DNA of 64,000 nt from Pseudomonas sp. LB-090624 (GCF_003205205.1 NZ_QJRL01000012.1:1-64000); one strand, 5' to 3'; numbered from the stretch's first letter, positions 1-9,110 are shown. Notes: generated by a model not told the origin, from the letters alone. Program-made: numbers and translations.

Positions 1-78
1 GTGCAGATCTACAACACAGAGCGGCCTCACATGGCCCTGAAAAACAAAACGCCCGATGCGGTGCATCGGGCGTTTTGA
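1..78 (+). CDS. IS3-family transposase OrfB, C-terminal end (partial)
   Basis: The first 78 bases are open and translate to a peptide containing YNTERPHMALKNKTP, followed by TGA. This is the standard C-terminal tail of the rve integrase (DDE) domain in IS3-family OrfB proteins, where a Y-N-x-x-R-P-H block follows the catalytic glutamate. The start and the catalytic core lie outside the window. The leading GTG is only the first codon in view, not a start. Confidence 0.85.
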   Translation: MQIYNTERPHMALKNKTPDAVHRAF

Positions 79-127
79 GGTCTATCGGGCTACCTGAACA
101 GGTGTAAACCTATTTCAGGACTAGACA
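1..127 (+). mobile_element. right end of an IS3-family insertion sequence (partial)
   Basis: The window opens inside the insertion sequence. The last codons of its transposase end at 78, and a 25-bp terminal sequence that starts TGTAAACC and ends CTAGACA lies at 103-127. It finishes in CA, as expected where an IS3-type element meets host DNA. The left end and most of the transposase are outside the window, so I cannot tell whether the element is intact. The sequence just beyond 127 is a decayed gene remnant. Confidence 0.75.
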
Positions 128-255
128 CTCATTTTCGTAAGCCATTGCTACTGACCTGAAGGCGTAACGTCTATAGCAACTGCGCGCCAATGCACATTTG
201 ACCAAGGCTGGGCCTCACGCCACGTCAGCTGCACACTTGGCGGGGGATCAGTGAT

Positions 256-429
256 TCAAAATTGAGCTACGAAAGTCATGTCCCGTTGATGCCACAGGCG
301 TCTGAAAGTGGATTCCGGTATTTCAAGCTGCTTGCGGGCCTCCTATTGAGTAAGCCCTTGCGCTTTTAGCTCCTGTGCAGCCTGCCTCTTCTTTTCGCCA
401 ACCGAGGCTGGCTTGAATAGGGTGGCCAC
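256..429 (-). pseudogene. remnant of a small helix-turn-helix protein with an in-frame stop
   Basis: Read on the minus strand from a GTG at 429, the frame gives about 28 residues ending in QELKAQGLTQ, then a TAG at 345-343. It continues in the same frame with EARKQLEIPESTFRRLW and stops at 258-256. The two halves together look like one helix-turn-helix (a GLTQ turn, then an IPESTFRR recognition helix), which the amber codon splits. The IS end at 127 lies about 130 bp downstream. I do not recognise the family. It could be a decayed transposon or phage regulator. Confidence 0.35.
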
Positions 430-601
430 CACCCGCGTGGAGGTGGTGGCCGGTGGTGCCGAACTCCGTCAGAACAGCACCTGTCCGGTCAGGCTTGTTG
501 CTTCAGTGTTTGAGACGTCAGCTACAGGCCTGGCCAAGGCCTGGCAGAAAGGAAACCTCACAGCCAGGCTGGACTCTTCAAACGCCGGTTCCTTCTTGCC
601 T
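430..601. other. intergenic stretch between HTH remnant and chemoreceptor gene
   Basis: Together with the decayed gene to its left, this makes nearly 470 bp without an intact gene (128-601). Its left part carries half of a perfect 10-bp inverted repeat, 424-433 with 442-451, around an 8-nt loop. No convincing coding sequence, T-rich terminator or promoter was seen. Short open frames here lack family features. Confidence 0.4.
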
Positions 602-2491
602 CTAGATTCTGAATCCACCCACAAGGCGTTGGAGTCGGAGCGCTTCTTCATCCAGCGCTACGCAAGCCGCTAACGATGATTTTGCATTCTGGATGTTCTT
701 TCCGTTCAGATCGCTGATCTGGTTGATATCTTGATTGAGGGTGTCAACGACCGCGCTTTGCTCTTCCGTCGCGGTAGCCACCGATAGGTTCTGGCCGTCA
801 ATTTGGCTCATCCGCACAGTGACTGCGTGGAATCGCTCGCTCGCGTCTTTAGCTATTTCCAGGCTTTTCTGGCTATGACTATGGCTTGCCGCCATCTGAT
901 CAACTGCTGCCTTAGCACTTGCCTGTAGTTCTTCAATCAGCCCCTGAATTTGCGATGCAGAACTTTGGGTTCTATGCGCGAGGCTGCGAACTTCATCGGC
1001 CACAACGGCAAAGCCGCGACCGGCCTCACCCGCTCTGGCTGCCTCAATTGCTGCATTCAGCGCCAGCAAGTTGATCTGGCCTGAGATGCCCTGGATCACT
1101 TCCAGGATTTCGCCGATGTTGTCTGTTCGTTGGTGCAAGTCCTCAATGCTTGAGGAGGCGGTATCGATAGCTTCGGAGAGTGTCTCCATGGCCTGACGAC
1201 CATGATCCAAAACAGATTTTCCGTTCTCTGCCTGATTCCGTGCTGAAGTCGCAGCTTGCGAAGCGGAAGCTGCATTCCCGGCTATTTCTTGGGTGGCAGC
1301 GCCTAGCTCGTTAATGGCTGCGGCAACGCTCTGGGTGCGCTGATCTTGCTCGTCAGACTGTCTGAGTGAGGCGTTGGATACATCTAGGACTTTACCGGAC
1401 GCTTTCGTGAGCTGGCCTGCGCTGAGGGAGACTTCTTTCATCGAGCCGTGAACACGTTCAACGAAGCTGTTGAAGGCCGAGGCCATTTGTCCGAACTCGT
1501 CGTTTCCAGCGTTAGGTAGGCGCTTTGTCAGGTCGCCATCACCTTTTGCCACTTCTATCATGGCCTGGCGCAGGCGATGTACTGGCTTGAGCAAAGCGTG
1601 AATGAGCAAGCCCAGTGTCACGAGAACGACCAGTGCTGCGGAAACGGTCGCTACGATTGCCGACTGTAGATAATCGGTCAGAGGCTCGTAAGCCAGCTCC
1701 CTGTCGGCGGCGATACCTAGATACCATTTCACAGTGGGAAGACCTGGAATCTCCTTGAAGGTGATTACGTAGCTTCCCTTATCCGATTCGATGTTCTGGA
1801 TGGTGCCGTCGACGATGTCTGGCTTGGATTTGAAAAGGGTGGAGATGTTTTTGAGCACTGCATCCTGGTTTGCGCTAACCAACACTGTGCCAGCTTGGTC
1901 AATCAGAAATGCTTGGCCTTTGCCAGATTTGTCGTAGGCGGTAACCAGCGCTTGCAAGGTATCCAAGATAATATCGCCACCAATGACACCGCTAATGCGT
2001 CCATCACGCTTCACTGGGGTGGCGACGGTCATGCCTAGTCGTCCGGTGGAAGCAAAAATGTAAGGTGGCGTCAGGCTCATGCCGCCAGCATTGATAGCTG
2101 ATTGGTACCACGGCCTCTGACGTGGGTCGTAACCGACAGGAGTTGGGCGGGCAGGACGGTTGATATAGGCACCGTCAGCTTGACCATAGAATGTCGTGAA
2201 AAAGCTCTTCTGGTAGACGTCCTGCTCGAGGAGCTCCGACGTATCAGCGGGTGAGTTTTTTCTGGATACCGACTCGGCTTGTGATTCGACCAGCTTGATT
2301 TTAGTGTCCATCCAACCTGCGATATTGCTTGCCGTCAGCATCGAGCTTTCGCGAAGGTTGGCCTCAAGATTGTTTCTGATCGTCTCGCTCTGCAACTGCA
2401 TTTGGTAAACGGAGAATGCTGCAAAGGCGATGGTCACCACGCAGGATGCGGTAAGCAAAATCCTTTGATTGAAAGAAAGAGCTGTTTTCAT
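602..2491 (-). CDS. methyl-accepting chemotaxis protein, dCache_1, amino-acid-type ligand motif
   Basis: This 629-residue transmembrane chemoreceptor has an N-terminal membrane helix (about 10-30) and a large periplasmic double-Cache domain (about 31-275). A second helix, a HAMP segment and a cytoplasmic signalling domain follow, with the conserved hairpin tip ([20 protein letters not shown]). The periplasmic domain has YDPRQRPWY at 121-129, Y144 and D173. Known PctA-like receptors use these residues to bind the amino and carboxyl groups of amino acids, so an amino-acid or close-analogue ligand is inferred. The C-terminus (GGFRI) lacks a CheR/CheB tethering pentapeptide. It is co-oriented with the transporter and enzyme genes upstream, suggesting it senses their substrate. 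It is a full-length paralogue of the receptor at 7152. Confidence 0.93.
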   Translation of the reverse strand: MKTALSFNQRILLTASCVVTIAFAAFSVYQMQLQSETIRNNLEANLRESSMLTASNIAGWMDTKIKLVESQAESVSRKNSPADTSELLEQDVYQKSFFTTFYGQADGAYINRPARPTPVGYDPRQRPWYQSAINAGGMSLTPPYIFASTGRLGMTVATPVKRDGRISGVIGGDIILDTLQALVTAYDKSGKGQAFLIDQAGTVLVSANQDAVLKNISTLFKSKPDIVDGTIQNIESDKGSYVITFKEIPGLPTVKWYLGIAADRELAYEPLTDYLQSAIVATVSAALVVLVTLGLLIHALLKPVHRLRQAMIEVAKGDGDLTKRLPNAGNDEFGQMASAFNSFVERVHGSMKEVSLSAGQLTKASGKVLDVSNASLRQSDEQDQRTQSVAAAINELGAATQEIAGNAASASQAATSARNQAENGKSVLDHGRQAMETLSEAIDTASSSIEDLHQRTDNIGEILEVIQGISGQINLLALNAAIEAARAGEAGRGFAVVADEVRSLAHRTQSSASQIQGLIEELQASAKAAVDQMAASHSHSQKSLEIAKDASERFHAVTVRMSQIDGQNLSVATATEEQSAVVDTLNQDINQISDLNGKNIQNAKSSLAACVALDEEALRLQRLVGGFRI

Positions 2492-2625
2492 TGATCACTC
2501 TCTGAATTCATCAGCTGTCCGACGCCTTGCGGCAATGCGCTAGCTGCCTAGACACTGTGGTGCTGGGTCTTGTTTGTGTTGCCAAAGACTTGATCTGTCA
2601 GGAACTGCTCATCTGCTGTCAATTT

Positions 2626-2669
2626 CCAGGGAGGGGCGCGCCTCGAGGGGGGCTCAAGGCGCTTCCTGG
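2626..2669 (-). terminator. possible weak terminator after the symporter gene
   Basis: A CCAGG/CCTGG outer stem (2626-2630 with 2665-2669) encloses GC-rich complementary stretches just beyond the stop at 2672. There is no clear T-run, so this may attenuate rather than stop transcription into the chemoreceptor gene. Confidence 0.3.
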
Positions 2670-2671
2670 TG

Positions 2672-3955
2672 TTACTCGTTATGAGCTACCGCTTCCCCGA
2701 GTGAAGCCTTAGTTGTCGGGCTAGGTGCTGGCTTCCCTTGCCATTTCGCAATGACCAAAGGTGCCAAGGCATTTCCGAGGACATTAAGGGTGGTCGTGCC
2801 CATGTCCATGATGCGGTAGATGCCTGCGATAAATGCGATGCCTTCGAGTGGAAGGCCGGCGCTGGCCAGCGTTGCGGAAAGGATCACGAACATGAAGCCC
2901 GGAACCCCAGCAGCGCCTTTGGATGTCAGCACCATAGTCACGACGAGCACGGCTTGTTGCCCCAGAGTCAGATCAATGCCGTAGAGCTGAGCGACGAAGA
3001 GCGTGCCGATTCCAAGGAAGATGGAAGCTCCATCCAGGTTGAACGAGTAACCGACAGGGACGACGAAGCTCACGAGCTCCCGTGGGGCTCCAAACTTCTC
3101 AAGTTTGGCCATGAGTTGCGGCATGACTGCCGTCGAGCTTGCACTGGAGAACGCCAGAACCAGCTCGTCCTTGATATGACGAATGAGGCCGAAGAAGGGG
3201 ATCCCGGCCATTCTTGCCACTGAACCCAAGACAATCGTTGCGAAGAGGAACAGGGCGATATAGGTGACGAGAATGAGCTTGGCCAAAGGCAGCAGCGAGG
3301 AGAAGCCGAAGTTGGCAACCGTCACCGAAATCATGCCGAAGACACCGATTGGTGAGTAGGCCATCACGATGGACGTCACTCTGAACATGGCATCGCTCAT
3401 GCCCCGGAATACAGCTAGAACTGGATCTTTTCGTTCTTTTGGGAGGCCAGACAGACCGAGGCCAAACATGACAGCGAAGAACAGGACGGGCAGCAAACTT
3501 CCCTTGGCCATCGCGTCGACGATGTTGTCAGGAACGATCCCCAGGATCAGTCCCGCTACACCTTGATGACCACCCCCTGCAGGAAGGGATACTTCTGCAG
3601 CATGGAGGTTATGAAGGTCGGTTCCGGCACCTGGCTGCATCAGGTTGCCCAGAACCAAGCCGAAGATGATTGCGCTTGTGGTGATGCAGAAGAAGTAGAG
3701 GAGGGTCTTCACACCCATCCGACCTAACGCTTTTGTATCGCCCTGTCCGGCGATACCGACCACCATGCAGCAGAAAACGATTGGGATGACGATCATCTTC
3801 ATGAGCTTGATGAACAGGTCACCAGCCGGTTGCAGGATATTGCTGATGAGCCACGGACTGGCATCTGGGAAATGATTGAGGATGGCACCCAATGCAATAC
3901 CGGCGACAAGGCCGATCAGAATCTGGGCAACCAGAGGAATACGTGGTTTATGCAT
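2672..3955 (-). CDS. dicarboxylate/amino acid:cation symporter (DAACS, GltP-like)
   Basis: This is a 427-residue inner-membrane symporter of the glutamate/aspartate transporter fold. It has the HP1 serine-rich loop (SSASSTAVMP, 270-279), the cation-binding NLDG in TM7 (306-309), the HP2 loop (TSKGAAGVPG, 344-353) and TM8 (DMGTTTLNVLGN, 384-395). The TM8 aspartate that binds the substrate amino group is present (D384). The arginine three residues later, which in aspartate transporters (R397 of GltPh) holds the side-chain carboxylate, is threonine here (T387). Human ASCT-type neutral amino acid exchangers have Thr or Cys at that place. The substrate is therefore probably an amino acid other than plain aspartate or glutamate. 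It sits 90 bp downstream of an aminotransferase gene in the same direction. Confidence 0.93.
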   Translation of the reverse strand: MHKPRIPLVAQILIGLVAGIALGAILNHFPDASPWLISNILQPAGDLFIKLMKMIVIPIVFCCMVVGIAGQGDTKALGRMGVKTLLYFFCITTSAIIFGLVLGNLMQPGAGTDLHNLHAAEVSLPAGGGHQGVAGLILGIVPDNIVDAMAKGSLLPVLFFAVMFGLGLSGLPKERKDPVLAVFRGMSDAMFRVTSIVMAYSPIGVFGMISVTVANFGFSSLLPLAKLILVTYIALFLFATIVLGSVARMAGIPFFGLIRHIKDELVLAFSSASSTAVMPQLMAKLEKFGAPRELVSFVVPVGYSFNLDGASIFLGIGTLFVAQLYGIDLTLGQQAVLVVTMVLTSKGAAGVPGFMFVILSATLASAGLPLEGIAFIAGIYRIMDMGTTTLNVLGNALAPLVIAKWQGKPAPSPTTKASLGEAVAHNE

Positions 3956-4003
3956 GTCCGTCTCACAGATTGGTTCAGCGGCAGGATCTTTTTGTAAAGG
4001 AAT

Positions 4004-4019
4004 GGGGGCTAATGCCCCC
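4004..4019 (-). terminator. GC hairpin between aminotransferase and symporter genes
   Basis: A perfect 6-bp stem GGGGGC/GCCCCC with loop TAAT lies in the 90-bp gap. No T-run follows on the minus strand, so it is more likely an attenuator or an RNA-stability hairpin than a full stop. Confidence 0.35.
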
Positions 4020-4045
4020 GATGGCTCTCAGGTGTTCTTCGCTGG

Positions 4046-5254
4046 TTAGCGCAGAGATTCGCAGGCACGACGGATGCGTGCGCAGCCCTCTTGGATCACT
4101 GCTTCACTACTTGCAAACGACAAGCGAACGTAGGGGCTGATGCCATAGGCTGCGCCGACTACAGTGGCCACTCCTGCTTCTTCAAGCCAGTATTTGACGA
4201 CGTCGCCGTCAGTATTGAGCAGCTTGCCGCCAGGGGTCGTTTTGCCCAGAAGACCCTGAACGTTCACGAACAGGTAGAACGCCCCTTCGGGGACGGTGTA
4301 GGTCAGGCCTTGTACCCCTTCAAGAGCGATCAACATGATGTCGCGACGGGTGCGATACAGGCTCGCCATCGCCTTGACGGGAGCTTGATCGCCGGCAAAT
4401 GCAGCGACTGCTGCGGCCTGGCTTATGGAGCTTGGGCAGGTGGTGCTCTGAGAGAGCAGCTTGCCGATGGCCGCGATCAGCCATTTCGGGCCGGCGCCGA
4501 AGCCAAGGCGCCATCCGGTCATCGCGTAACCTTTCGACGCGCCGTTGATGATGAGGATGCGGTCTTTCAGGTCTGGTGCCGCTGCCGGGAACGAAACATA
4601 AGGTTCGTCTCCGTAAACGAAGTGCTCGTAGATCTCGTCCGCCATGATCAGGACATGTGGGTGATCACGAAGTACCTGGGCGAGGGCCTTCAGTTCAGCA
4701 GCACCATAGACAGCACCACTCGGGTTGTTGGGGCTGTTGAGGATGACCCACTTTGTCCTAGGGGTAATCGCTTTCTGCAGTTCATCAGGCGTCAGCTTAA
4801 AGCCGTTTTGCTCGGTGCCATGGATGACAACCGGTGTGCCGCCATTGAGCTTGGTGATGTCCGGATAAGATACCCAATACGGGGTGTGAACGATGACTTC
4901 GTCATCGGGGTTAAGCGTCGCGGCCAGTGCTTCAAAGATGACCTGCTTGCCGCCGGTGCCGGCTACTACCTCATCTAAGGTGTACTGGAGGCCGTTATCT
5001 CGGGCGAGCTTGGTGACAATAGCTCTGCGCAACGCTGGGGTGCCCAGCGTGCTGGTGTAGTGAGTTTCACCCGTTTCCATCGCCTTGCGGGCCGCTTCAA
5101 CGATGTGGGCCGGGGTATCGAGGTCAGGTTCGCCTACGGTGAAGTTGACGATGTCGCGGCCTTCTGCACGCAACTGAGCAACCAGGGCGTTTGCGGCAAC
5201 GCTTGGGGAGGGAGCGATGCTCAGCACGCGTTCAGACAGGAATTTATTGCTCAT
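4046..5254 (-). CDS. class I/II pyridoxal-phosphate aminotransferase (AspC/AatA-like)
   Basis: This 402-residue cytosolic fold-type I aminotransferase resembles Ib-subgroup aspartate aminotransferases. Visible motifs are NSPNNPSG (173-180), ADEIYE with the PLP-pyridine aspartate (D206) and GASKGYAMTGWRLGFG with the Schiff-base lysine K241. It would move the amino group of an amino acid to a 2-oxo acid. I chose the ATG at 5254, preceded by GAGAG at 8 nt, over the GTG at 5269. The GTG would overlap the upstream stop (TGA 5268-5266). The gene lies between an aldolase gene and an amino-acid symporter gene, so its donor is probably the imported compound. Exact specificity cannot be read from sequence. 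Confidence 0.92.
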   Translation of the reverse strand: MSNKFLSERVLSIAPSPSVAANALVAQLRAEGRDIVNFTVGEPDLDTPAHIVEAARKAMETGETHYTSTLGTPALRRAIVTKLARDNGLQYTLDEVVAGTGGKQVIFEALAATLNPDDEVIVHTPYWVSYPDITKLNGGTPVVIHGTEQNGFKLTPDELQKAITPRTKWVILNSPNNPSGAVYGAAELKALAQVLRDHPHVLIMADEIYEHFVYGDEPYVSFPAAAPDLKDRILIINGASKGYAMTGWRLGFGAGPKWLIAAIGKLLSQSTTCPSSISQAAAVAAFAGDQAPVKAMASLYRTRRDIMLIALEGVQGLTYTVPEGAFYLFVNVQGLLGKTTPGGKLLNTDGDVVKYWLEEAGVATVVGAAYGISPYVRLSFASSEAVIQEGCARIRRACESLR

Positions 5255-5265
5255 TTCAAGTGCTC

Positions 5266-5925
5266 TCACAGCAGACCGGATTTAGCCAGCGGATTGTTGA
5301 TCCAAGATTGGTCTTTCGAGCCGTTGGCAATCTCTGCTTTAACCCGCTCTTCAAGGGCTTCGTGGTCACGTGCCTTGGCCAAGACTTCTTCTGCATCTGC
5401 TTGAGAGAAGGCAACTACACCGTCTTCGTCGCCAACGATAATGTCGCCTGGATTGACAATCATGCCGCCGATGCTGACTGGCACGTTGACTTCGCCTGGG
5501 CCGGTTTTATAAGGGCCGCAATGCACAACAGCTTTCGCGTAGCAGGGGGTGTCTGCGAAGCAGGCGACGTCGCGAATGGCGCCATCGATAACGAAACCTA
5601 CGCAGCCATGTTGGAGGGCATAAAGCTTGATCAGCTCGCCGATCATTGCGTTGGTAATGTCTCCTTGACCGTCCACAACCAGGACATCGCCAGGCTTGAG
5701 CATGGTCAGGGCTTTGTAGATGATCAGGTTGTCACCTGGGCGCGTTTTCACAGTCAATGCGGTACCGACCAGCTTGCCGGTGTGGTTGTAGCGAGTCAGG
5801 CCACGCGCACCGATGTGGCGGCCCATGTTGTCGCTGATGTGCGGAGTGACAACAGAGCGGAAGGCTTCGATGATGCTCGGTGCAGCAGCGGGAGCCGGTG
5901 GGTTGAAGCGATTGCCAAGGGACAT
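5266..5925 (-). CDS. RraA-family aldolase, HMG/CHA aldolase type
   Basis: This 219-residue protein belongs to the RraA-like family, whose enzymatic members are class II metal-dependent pyruvate aldolases. They cleave 4-hydroxy-4-methyl-2-oxoglutarate (HMG) or 4-carboxy-4-hydroxy-2-oxoadipate, and decarboxylate oxaloacetate. The signature residues are present: GEL (96-98) and IDGAIRD with R118 and D119, the metal/substrate pair of HMG aldolase, followed by GPGEVNVPV and GGMIVNPGDIIVGDEDGVV. RNase E inhibition, the role of E. coli RraA, is the alternative. The operon with a transporter and aminotransferase favours catabolism. It is the first gene of the minus-strand set and faces a divergent LysR gene. 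Confidence 0.85.
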   Translation of the reverse strand: MSLGNRFNPPAPAAAPSIIEAFRSVVTPHISDNMGRHIGARGLTRYNHTGKLVGTALTVKTRPGDNLIIYKALTMLKPGDVLVVDGQGDITNAMIGELIKLYALQHGCVGFVIDGAIRDVACFADTPCYAKAVVHCGPYKTGPGEVNVPVSIGGMIVNPGDIIVGDEDGVVAFSQADAEEVLAKARDHEALEERVKAEIANGSKDQSWINNPLAKSGLL

Positions 5926-5991
5926 AGGTTATCTCCGTCTCACGAATGGTGTTGTTTCATTTGATGATAGGGAGATAACTCGAATGCTTTT

Positions 5992-6021
5992 AGCGATATT
6001 TTTGAATGTGATACCATCGCT
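5992..6021. promoter_or_regulatory. candidate LysR operator in divergent intergenic region
   Basis: AGCGAT at 5992-5997 and its exact complement ATCGCT at 6016-6021 form an inverted repeat. It lies inside the AT-rich 197-bp space between the aldolase gene and the divergent LysR gene. This is the usual place for a LysR-type binding site controlling both directions. The site is assigned by position and symmetry only. Confidence 0.35.
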
Positions 6022-6122
6022 TTTTGTAAAGATTTGCTTTTTATCCATCCCTTGAAGGCTCAGTCGGCGGTGGCGGCAGCAGGTAGACAGCCTGCTGCGA
6101 ATATTTTGCGAGGACACCTCCC

Positions 6123-7025
6123 TTGGTGACATTCAAACAACTCGAGGCACTGTACTGGATCGCTCAACTGGGCAGTTTTGAGTCGGCTGCTGCCAAGCTG
6201 AACATGTCGCAGTCAGCTATCTCCAAACGCATTGCTGAGTTGGAAGAAACCTTCAATGTCGCAATGTTCGATCGGTCAAGGCGGACGGCACGGCTGACGC
6301 CGAGAGGGACATTGTTGCTCGAGCATGCAACCGATTTACTGTCCCGTCGCGATCAGATGCTCGGGGAGGTAAGTGACAAGGCGGCCCTGGTGGGTCGATT
6401 CCGAATTGGCGTTACAGAGCTGACAGCAATGACTTGGCTACCTTCCCTTGTGGAGGCCGTCAGTGAGGTCTATCCGCGGCTGCAATTGGAACCCTTGGTA
6501 GAGGTTGGTGCCGATCTGTTCCGGAAGCTTGAGCAAGATCATCTTGATCTGGTCGTTGTTCCAGATGTGTTCGGTGATGCCCGCTTTACGCAGGTGATGC
6601 TGCAGGGCGTTCGTAACGCCTGGATGTGCTCGCCTCGACTGCTTGATATCGAGCGGCTGTGGACGCTTGAGGAGCTGTCGGATCAAAAATTACTGACCCA
6701 AGGCATCTCTTCAGGGGCAGGGCTTTTGTATCAGCGTTGGTTCGCCAACCAGGGTGTCAATTTCTCCAGATCGGTGACGGTGAACAACTTGCTAGCTCAA
6801 GTTGGTTTGGCCATGTCGGGCTTAGGCGTTGCGTACTTGCCCCGTGACTGCATCGAGCACCTGCTGGAGCGGGGAGACCTACGGGAGATTCGGTGTGAGC
6901 CGGCACTACCTGATACCAACTACATCGCGTTGTACCGACCTGATCGCTGGGTGGGGGTTAGTGCAGACATTGCTGCGATGGCCGAGAAGCTTTGCAACTT
7001 CTCTCGTCTTCTCATCGCCCGCTGA
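6123..7025 (+). CDS. LysR-family transcriptional regulator
   Basis: This 300-residue regulator has an N-terminal winged HTH (about 2-61: TFKQLEALYWIAQLGSFESA, then a SQSAISKRI recognition helix) and a periplasmic-binding-like effector domain. It is divergent from the aldolase-aminotransferase-symporter set, the classic arrangement for a LysR activator with a small-molecule coinducer. The start is TTG at 6123, with GAGG about 9 nt upstream; GTG at 6126 is an alternative. A hairpin follows the stop. The gene appears less GC-rich than the downstream core genes, in keeping with an acquired locus. Confidence 0.9.
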   Translation: MVTFKQLEALYWIAQLGSFESAAAKLNMSQSAISKRIAELEETFNVAMFDRSRRTARLTPRGTLLLEHATDLLSRRDQMLGEVSDKAALVGRFRIGVTELTAMTWLPSLVEAVSEVYPRLQLEPLVEVGADLFRKLEQDHLDLVVVPDVFGDARFTQVMLQGVRNAWMCSPRLLDIERLWTLEELSDQKLLTQGISSGAGLLYQRWFANQGVNFSRSVTVNNLLAQVGLAMSGLGVAYLPRDCIEHLLERGDLREIRCEPALPDTNYIALYRPDRWVGVSADIAAMAEKLCNFSRLLIAR

Positions 7026-7060
7026 AAGGTTACTCATCGTAAACGTAGCCACCCACACTG

Positions 7061-7099
7061 AGCTGCCACCTGGCGCCGTCGAGCACGGGGGTGGCAGCT
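7061..7099 (+). terminator. probable terminator of the LysR gene
   Basis: AGCTGCCACC at 7061-7070 pairs perfectly with GGTGGCAGCT at 7090-7099. A short T-rich tail (GTTTCTCC) follows, about 35 bp past the LysR stop. Confidence 0.5.
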
Positions 7100-7151
7100 G
7101 TTTCTCCTGCGACGCCGAAAGGCCTCGCCTGAACGGTGTGGGCGTGTTCGG

Positions 7152-9038
7152 TCAGATCCTGAAACTACCCACCAGTTGCTTCAACCGCCCGGCCTGCTGT
7201 GCCAGCTGGTCGCAGTGGCGCAGGGTTTCGTTGAGGTTCTCCACACCTTGCTGGTTCAAGGCGTTGATCTGGGTGATGTCCAGGTTGAGGCTTTCGACCA
7301 CGGCGGTCTGCTCCTCAGTGGCCGTAGCTACGGACTGGTTCATGCCATCGATCTCGCCGATACGCTGGGTCACGCTGGCCAGACGCTCGCCGGCCTGGTT
7401 GGCCACCTGCACCGTCTGCTCGCTGGAAACCTGGCTGGTGTTCATGGTGTGCACCGCTTCGCGCGAGCCCACCTGCAGGCTGGTGATCATGCGGTGGATT
7501 TCTTCCGCCGATTCCTGGGTGCGGTGCGCCAGGTTGCGTACCTCGTCGGCGACCACGGCGAAGCCTCGCCCAGCCTCACCGGCACGTGCCGCCTCGATCG
7601 CAGCGTTCAGGGCCAGCAGGTTGGTCTGCTGCGAGATGCCCTTGATCACGTCGAGGATCTTGCCGATTTCGTCGGTGCTGGCGTTGAGCGTTTCAATCTG
7701 CGCGCACGACTCGCTGATGCGTTGCGACAGGGCAGTCATGGCGCTGATCGCTTCTTCCACCACCTCACGGCCGCCGTGGGCCTGTTCGCTGGCGCCGCTG
7801 GCATGCTGCGAGGCATCGGCGGCGTTGCGGGCAATTTCCTGAGTGGCGGCACCCAGTTCGTTGATGGCCGCCGCAACGCTGTTGGTGCGCATGCTCTGTT
7901 CTTCAGAGCCGCTGATCGAGGCGTTGGAGGCGCTGACCACTTTTTCCGACAGGTCGTGCACCAGGCGCGTGGCCGACGATACTTCGCTGATCGACGCATG
8001 AATACGCTCGACAAAGCGGTTGAACGAGGTGGCCAGCTCACCGAATTCGTCCTTGTTCTGCACCACCAGGCGGCGGGTCAGGTCACCTTCCCCCTCGGCG
8101 ATGTCGCGCATGGCGCGGCCCATGGTAGTCAGTGGGCGCATCAGCACCGGGATCAACAGGCCGAGCAGGCCGGCGATGGCGGCCACCGCAATCAGCATGG
8201 CAATGATTGCCGAGGTGCGGAACTGGCTGAGCGCAGCGTAGGCCTTGTCCTTGTCGATCGACAGGCCAATGTACCACTGCGCCGAAGGCAGGCCGGCGAC
8301 CGGGGCGAACGAGATGATCCGGTCCTGGCCATTGAGGGTGACATCCTGCATGCCGGCGGCAACCCGCAGGTTGCTGCCGGGGTAGATGTCCTTGAGGTTC
8401 TTCATTACCTGGTCTTTGTTGGGGCTGACGATCACCTGGCCATTTGCGTCGGCCAGGAAGGCGTGGCCCATGCCGCCGAAATCGACCGAGTTGATGATTT
8501 CGACCAGGGTATCGAGGGTCACGTCACCACCGACCACCCCGATCAGCTCGCCATTGCTCTTGCTTTTCACCGGGGTGGCGATGGTCACCATCAGGCCGCC
8601 GACCGCGCCCTGGTACGGGGCGGTCAGCACGGTTTGCCCGGCGTTGGCGGCGGCGCCATACCATGGGCGCTGACGTGGGTCGTAACCGGCGGGCATCTGG
8701 GTATCCGGGCGCTGGGTGAAGACGCCGTTGGCCTGGCCCAGATAGGTGAACAGGAAATTGCGCGTATACGACGGCTGCTCTATCAGCCCGGCCAGGCTGT
8801 CGCCGGTGCCTTGCTGGCCGATGTCTTGGGACAGGTTTTCCAACACCAGGATCCGCCCGCTCATCCAGTTCTGCACGCTGCTGGCAGTCAGCGCACCGGA
8901 CTGCTGCACCGACGCTTCGATGTTCTGGCGGATGGTGTTGCGTTGCAGGTAGTCGTTGTAGAGCGTGAACAGGGCAAATGCCAGGACCACGACGCCGCCG
9001 GCGCTGAGCAGGATCTTGTGGCGAAATTTCAGGTTCAT
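7152..9038 (-). CDS. mcpA: methyl-accepting chemotaxis protein, McpA-type amino-acid receptor
   Basis: This 628-residue chemoreceptor has a membrane helix at about 8-28, a dCache_1 periplasmic domain, a second helix near 285-310, HAMP, and the signalling tip [20 protein letters not shown]. The amino-acid motif is complete: Y119, R124, W126, Y127, Y142 and D172. In P. putida KT2440 the receptor McpA (PP_2249, as I recall) lies a few genes before folD and binds many proteinogenic amino acids; this gene occupies the equivalent place. I start at ATG 9038, with AAGG 9 nt upstream, because the upstream in-frame start adds only an unlikely basic, proline-rich tail. A flagellar sigma-type promoter lies upstream. 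Confidence 0.88.
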   Translation of the reverse strand: MNLKFRHKILLSAGGVVVLAFALFTLYNDYLQRNTIRQNIEASVQQSGALTASSVQNWMSGRILVLENLSQDIGQQGTGDSLAGLIEQPSYTRNFLFTYLGQANGVFTQRPDTQMPAGYDPRQRPWYGAAANAGQTVLTAPYQGAVGGLMVTIATPVKSKSNGELIGVVGGDVTLDTLVEIINSVDFGGMGHAFLADANGQVIVSPNKDQVMKNLKDIYPGSNLRVAAGMQDVTLNGQDRIISFAPVAGLPSAQWYIGLSIDKDKAYAALSQFRTSAIIAMLIAVAAIAGLLGLLIPVLMRPLTTMGRAMRDIAEGEGDLTRRLVVQNKDEFGELATSFNRFVERIHASISEVSSATRLVHDLSEKVVSASNASISGSEEQSMRTNSVAAAINELGAATQEIARNAADASQHASGASEQAHGGREVVEEAISAMTALSQRISESCAQIETLNASTDEIGKILDVIKGISQQTNLLALNAAIEAARAGEAGRGFAVVADEVRNLAHRTQESAEEIHRMITSLQVGSREAVHTMNTSQVSSEQTVQVANQAGERLASVTQRIGEIDGMNQSVATATEEQTAVVESLNLDITQINALNQQGVENLNETLRHCDQLAQQAGRLKQLVGSFRI

Positions 9039-9110
9039 GTTTCGAGACCTTGAGCCAGGGAGGGGAGGGCGCAGCGCGCTCATGACGTTCTGCGGGGCCT
9101 ATCGACCGAG

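Noticed and set aside
413..673. 86-codon plus-strand frame between the HTH remnant and the chemoreceptor
   Set aside because: No family features, overlaps the receptor 3' end, and no convincing Shine-Dalgarno.
7176..9053. 625-codon plus-strand frame opposite the McpA-type gene
   Set aside because: It covers the full receptor gene in antisense with no recognisable domain.
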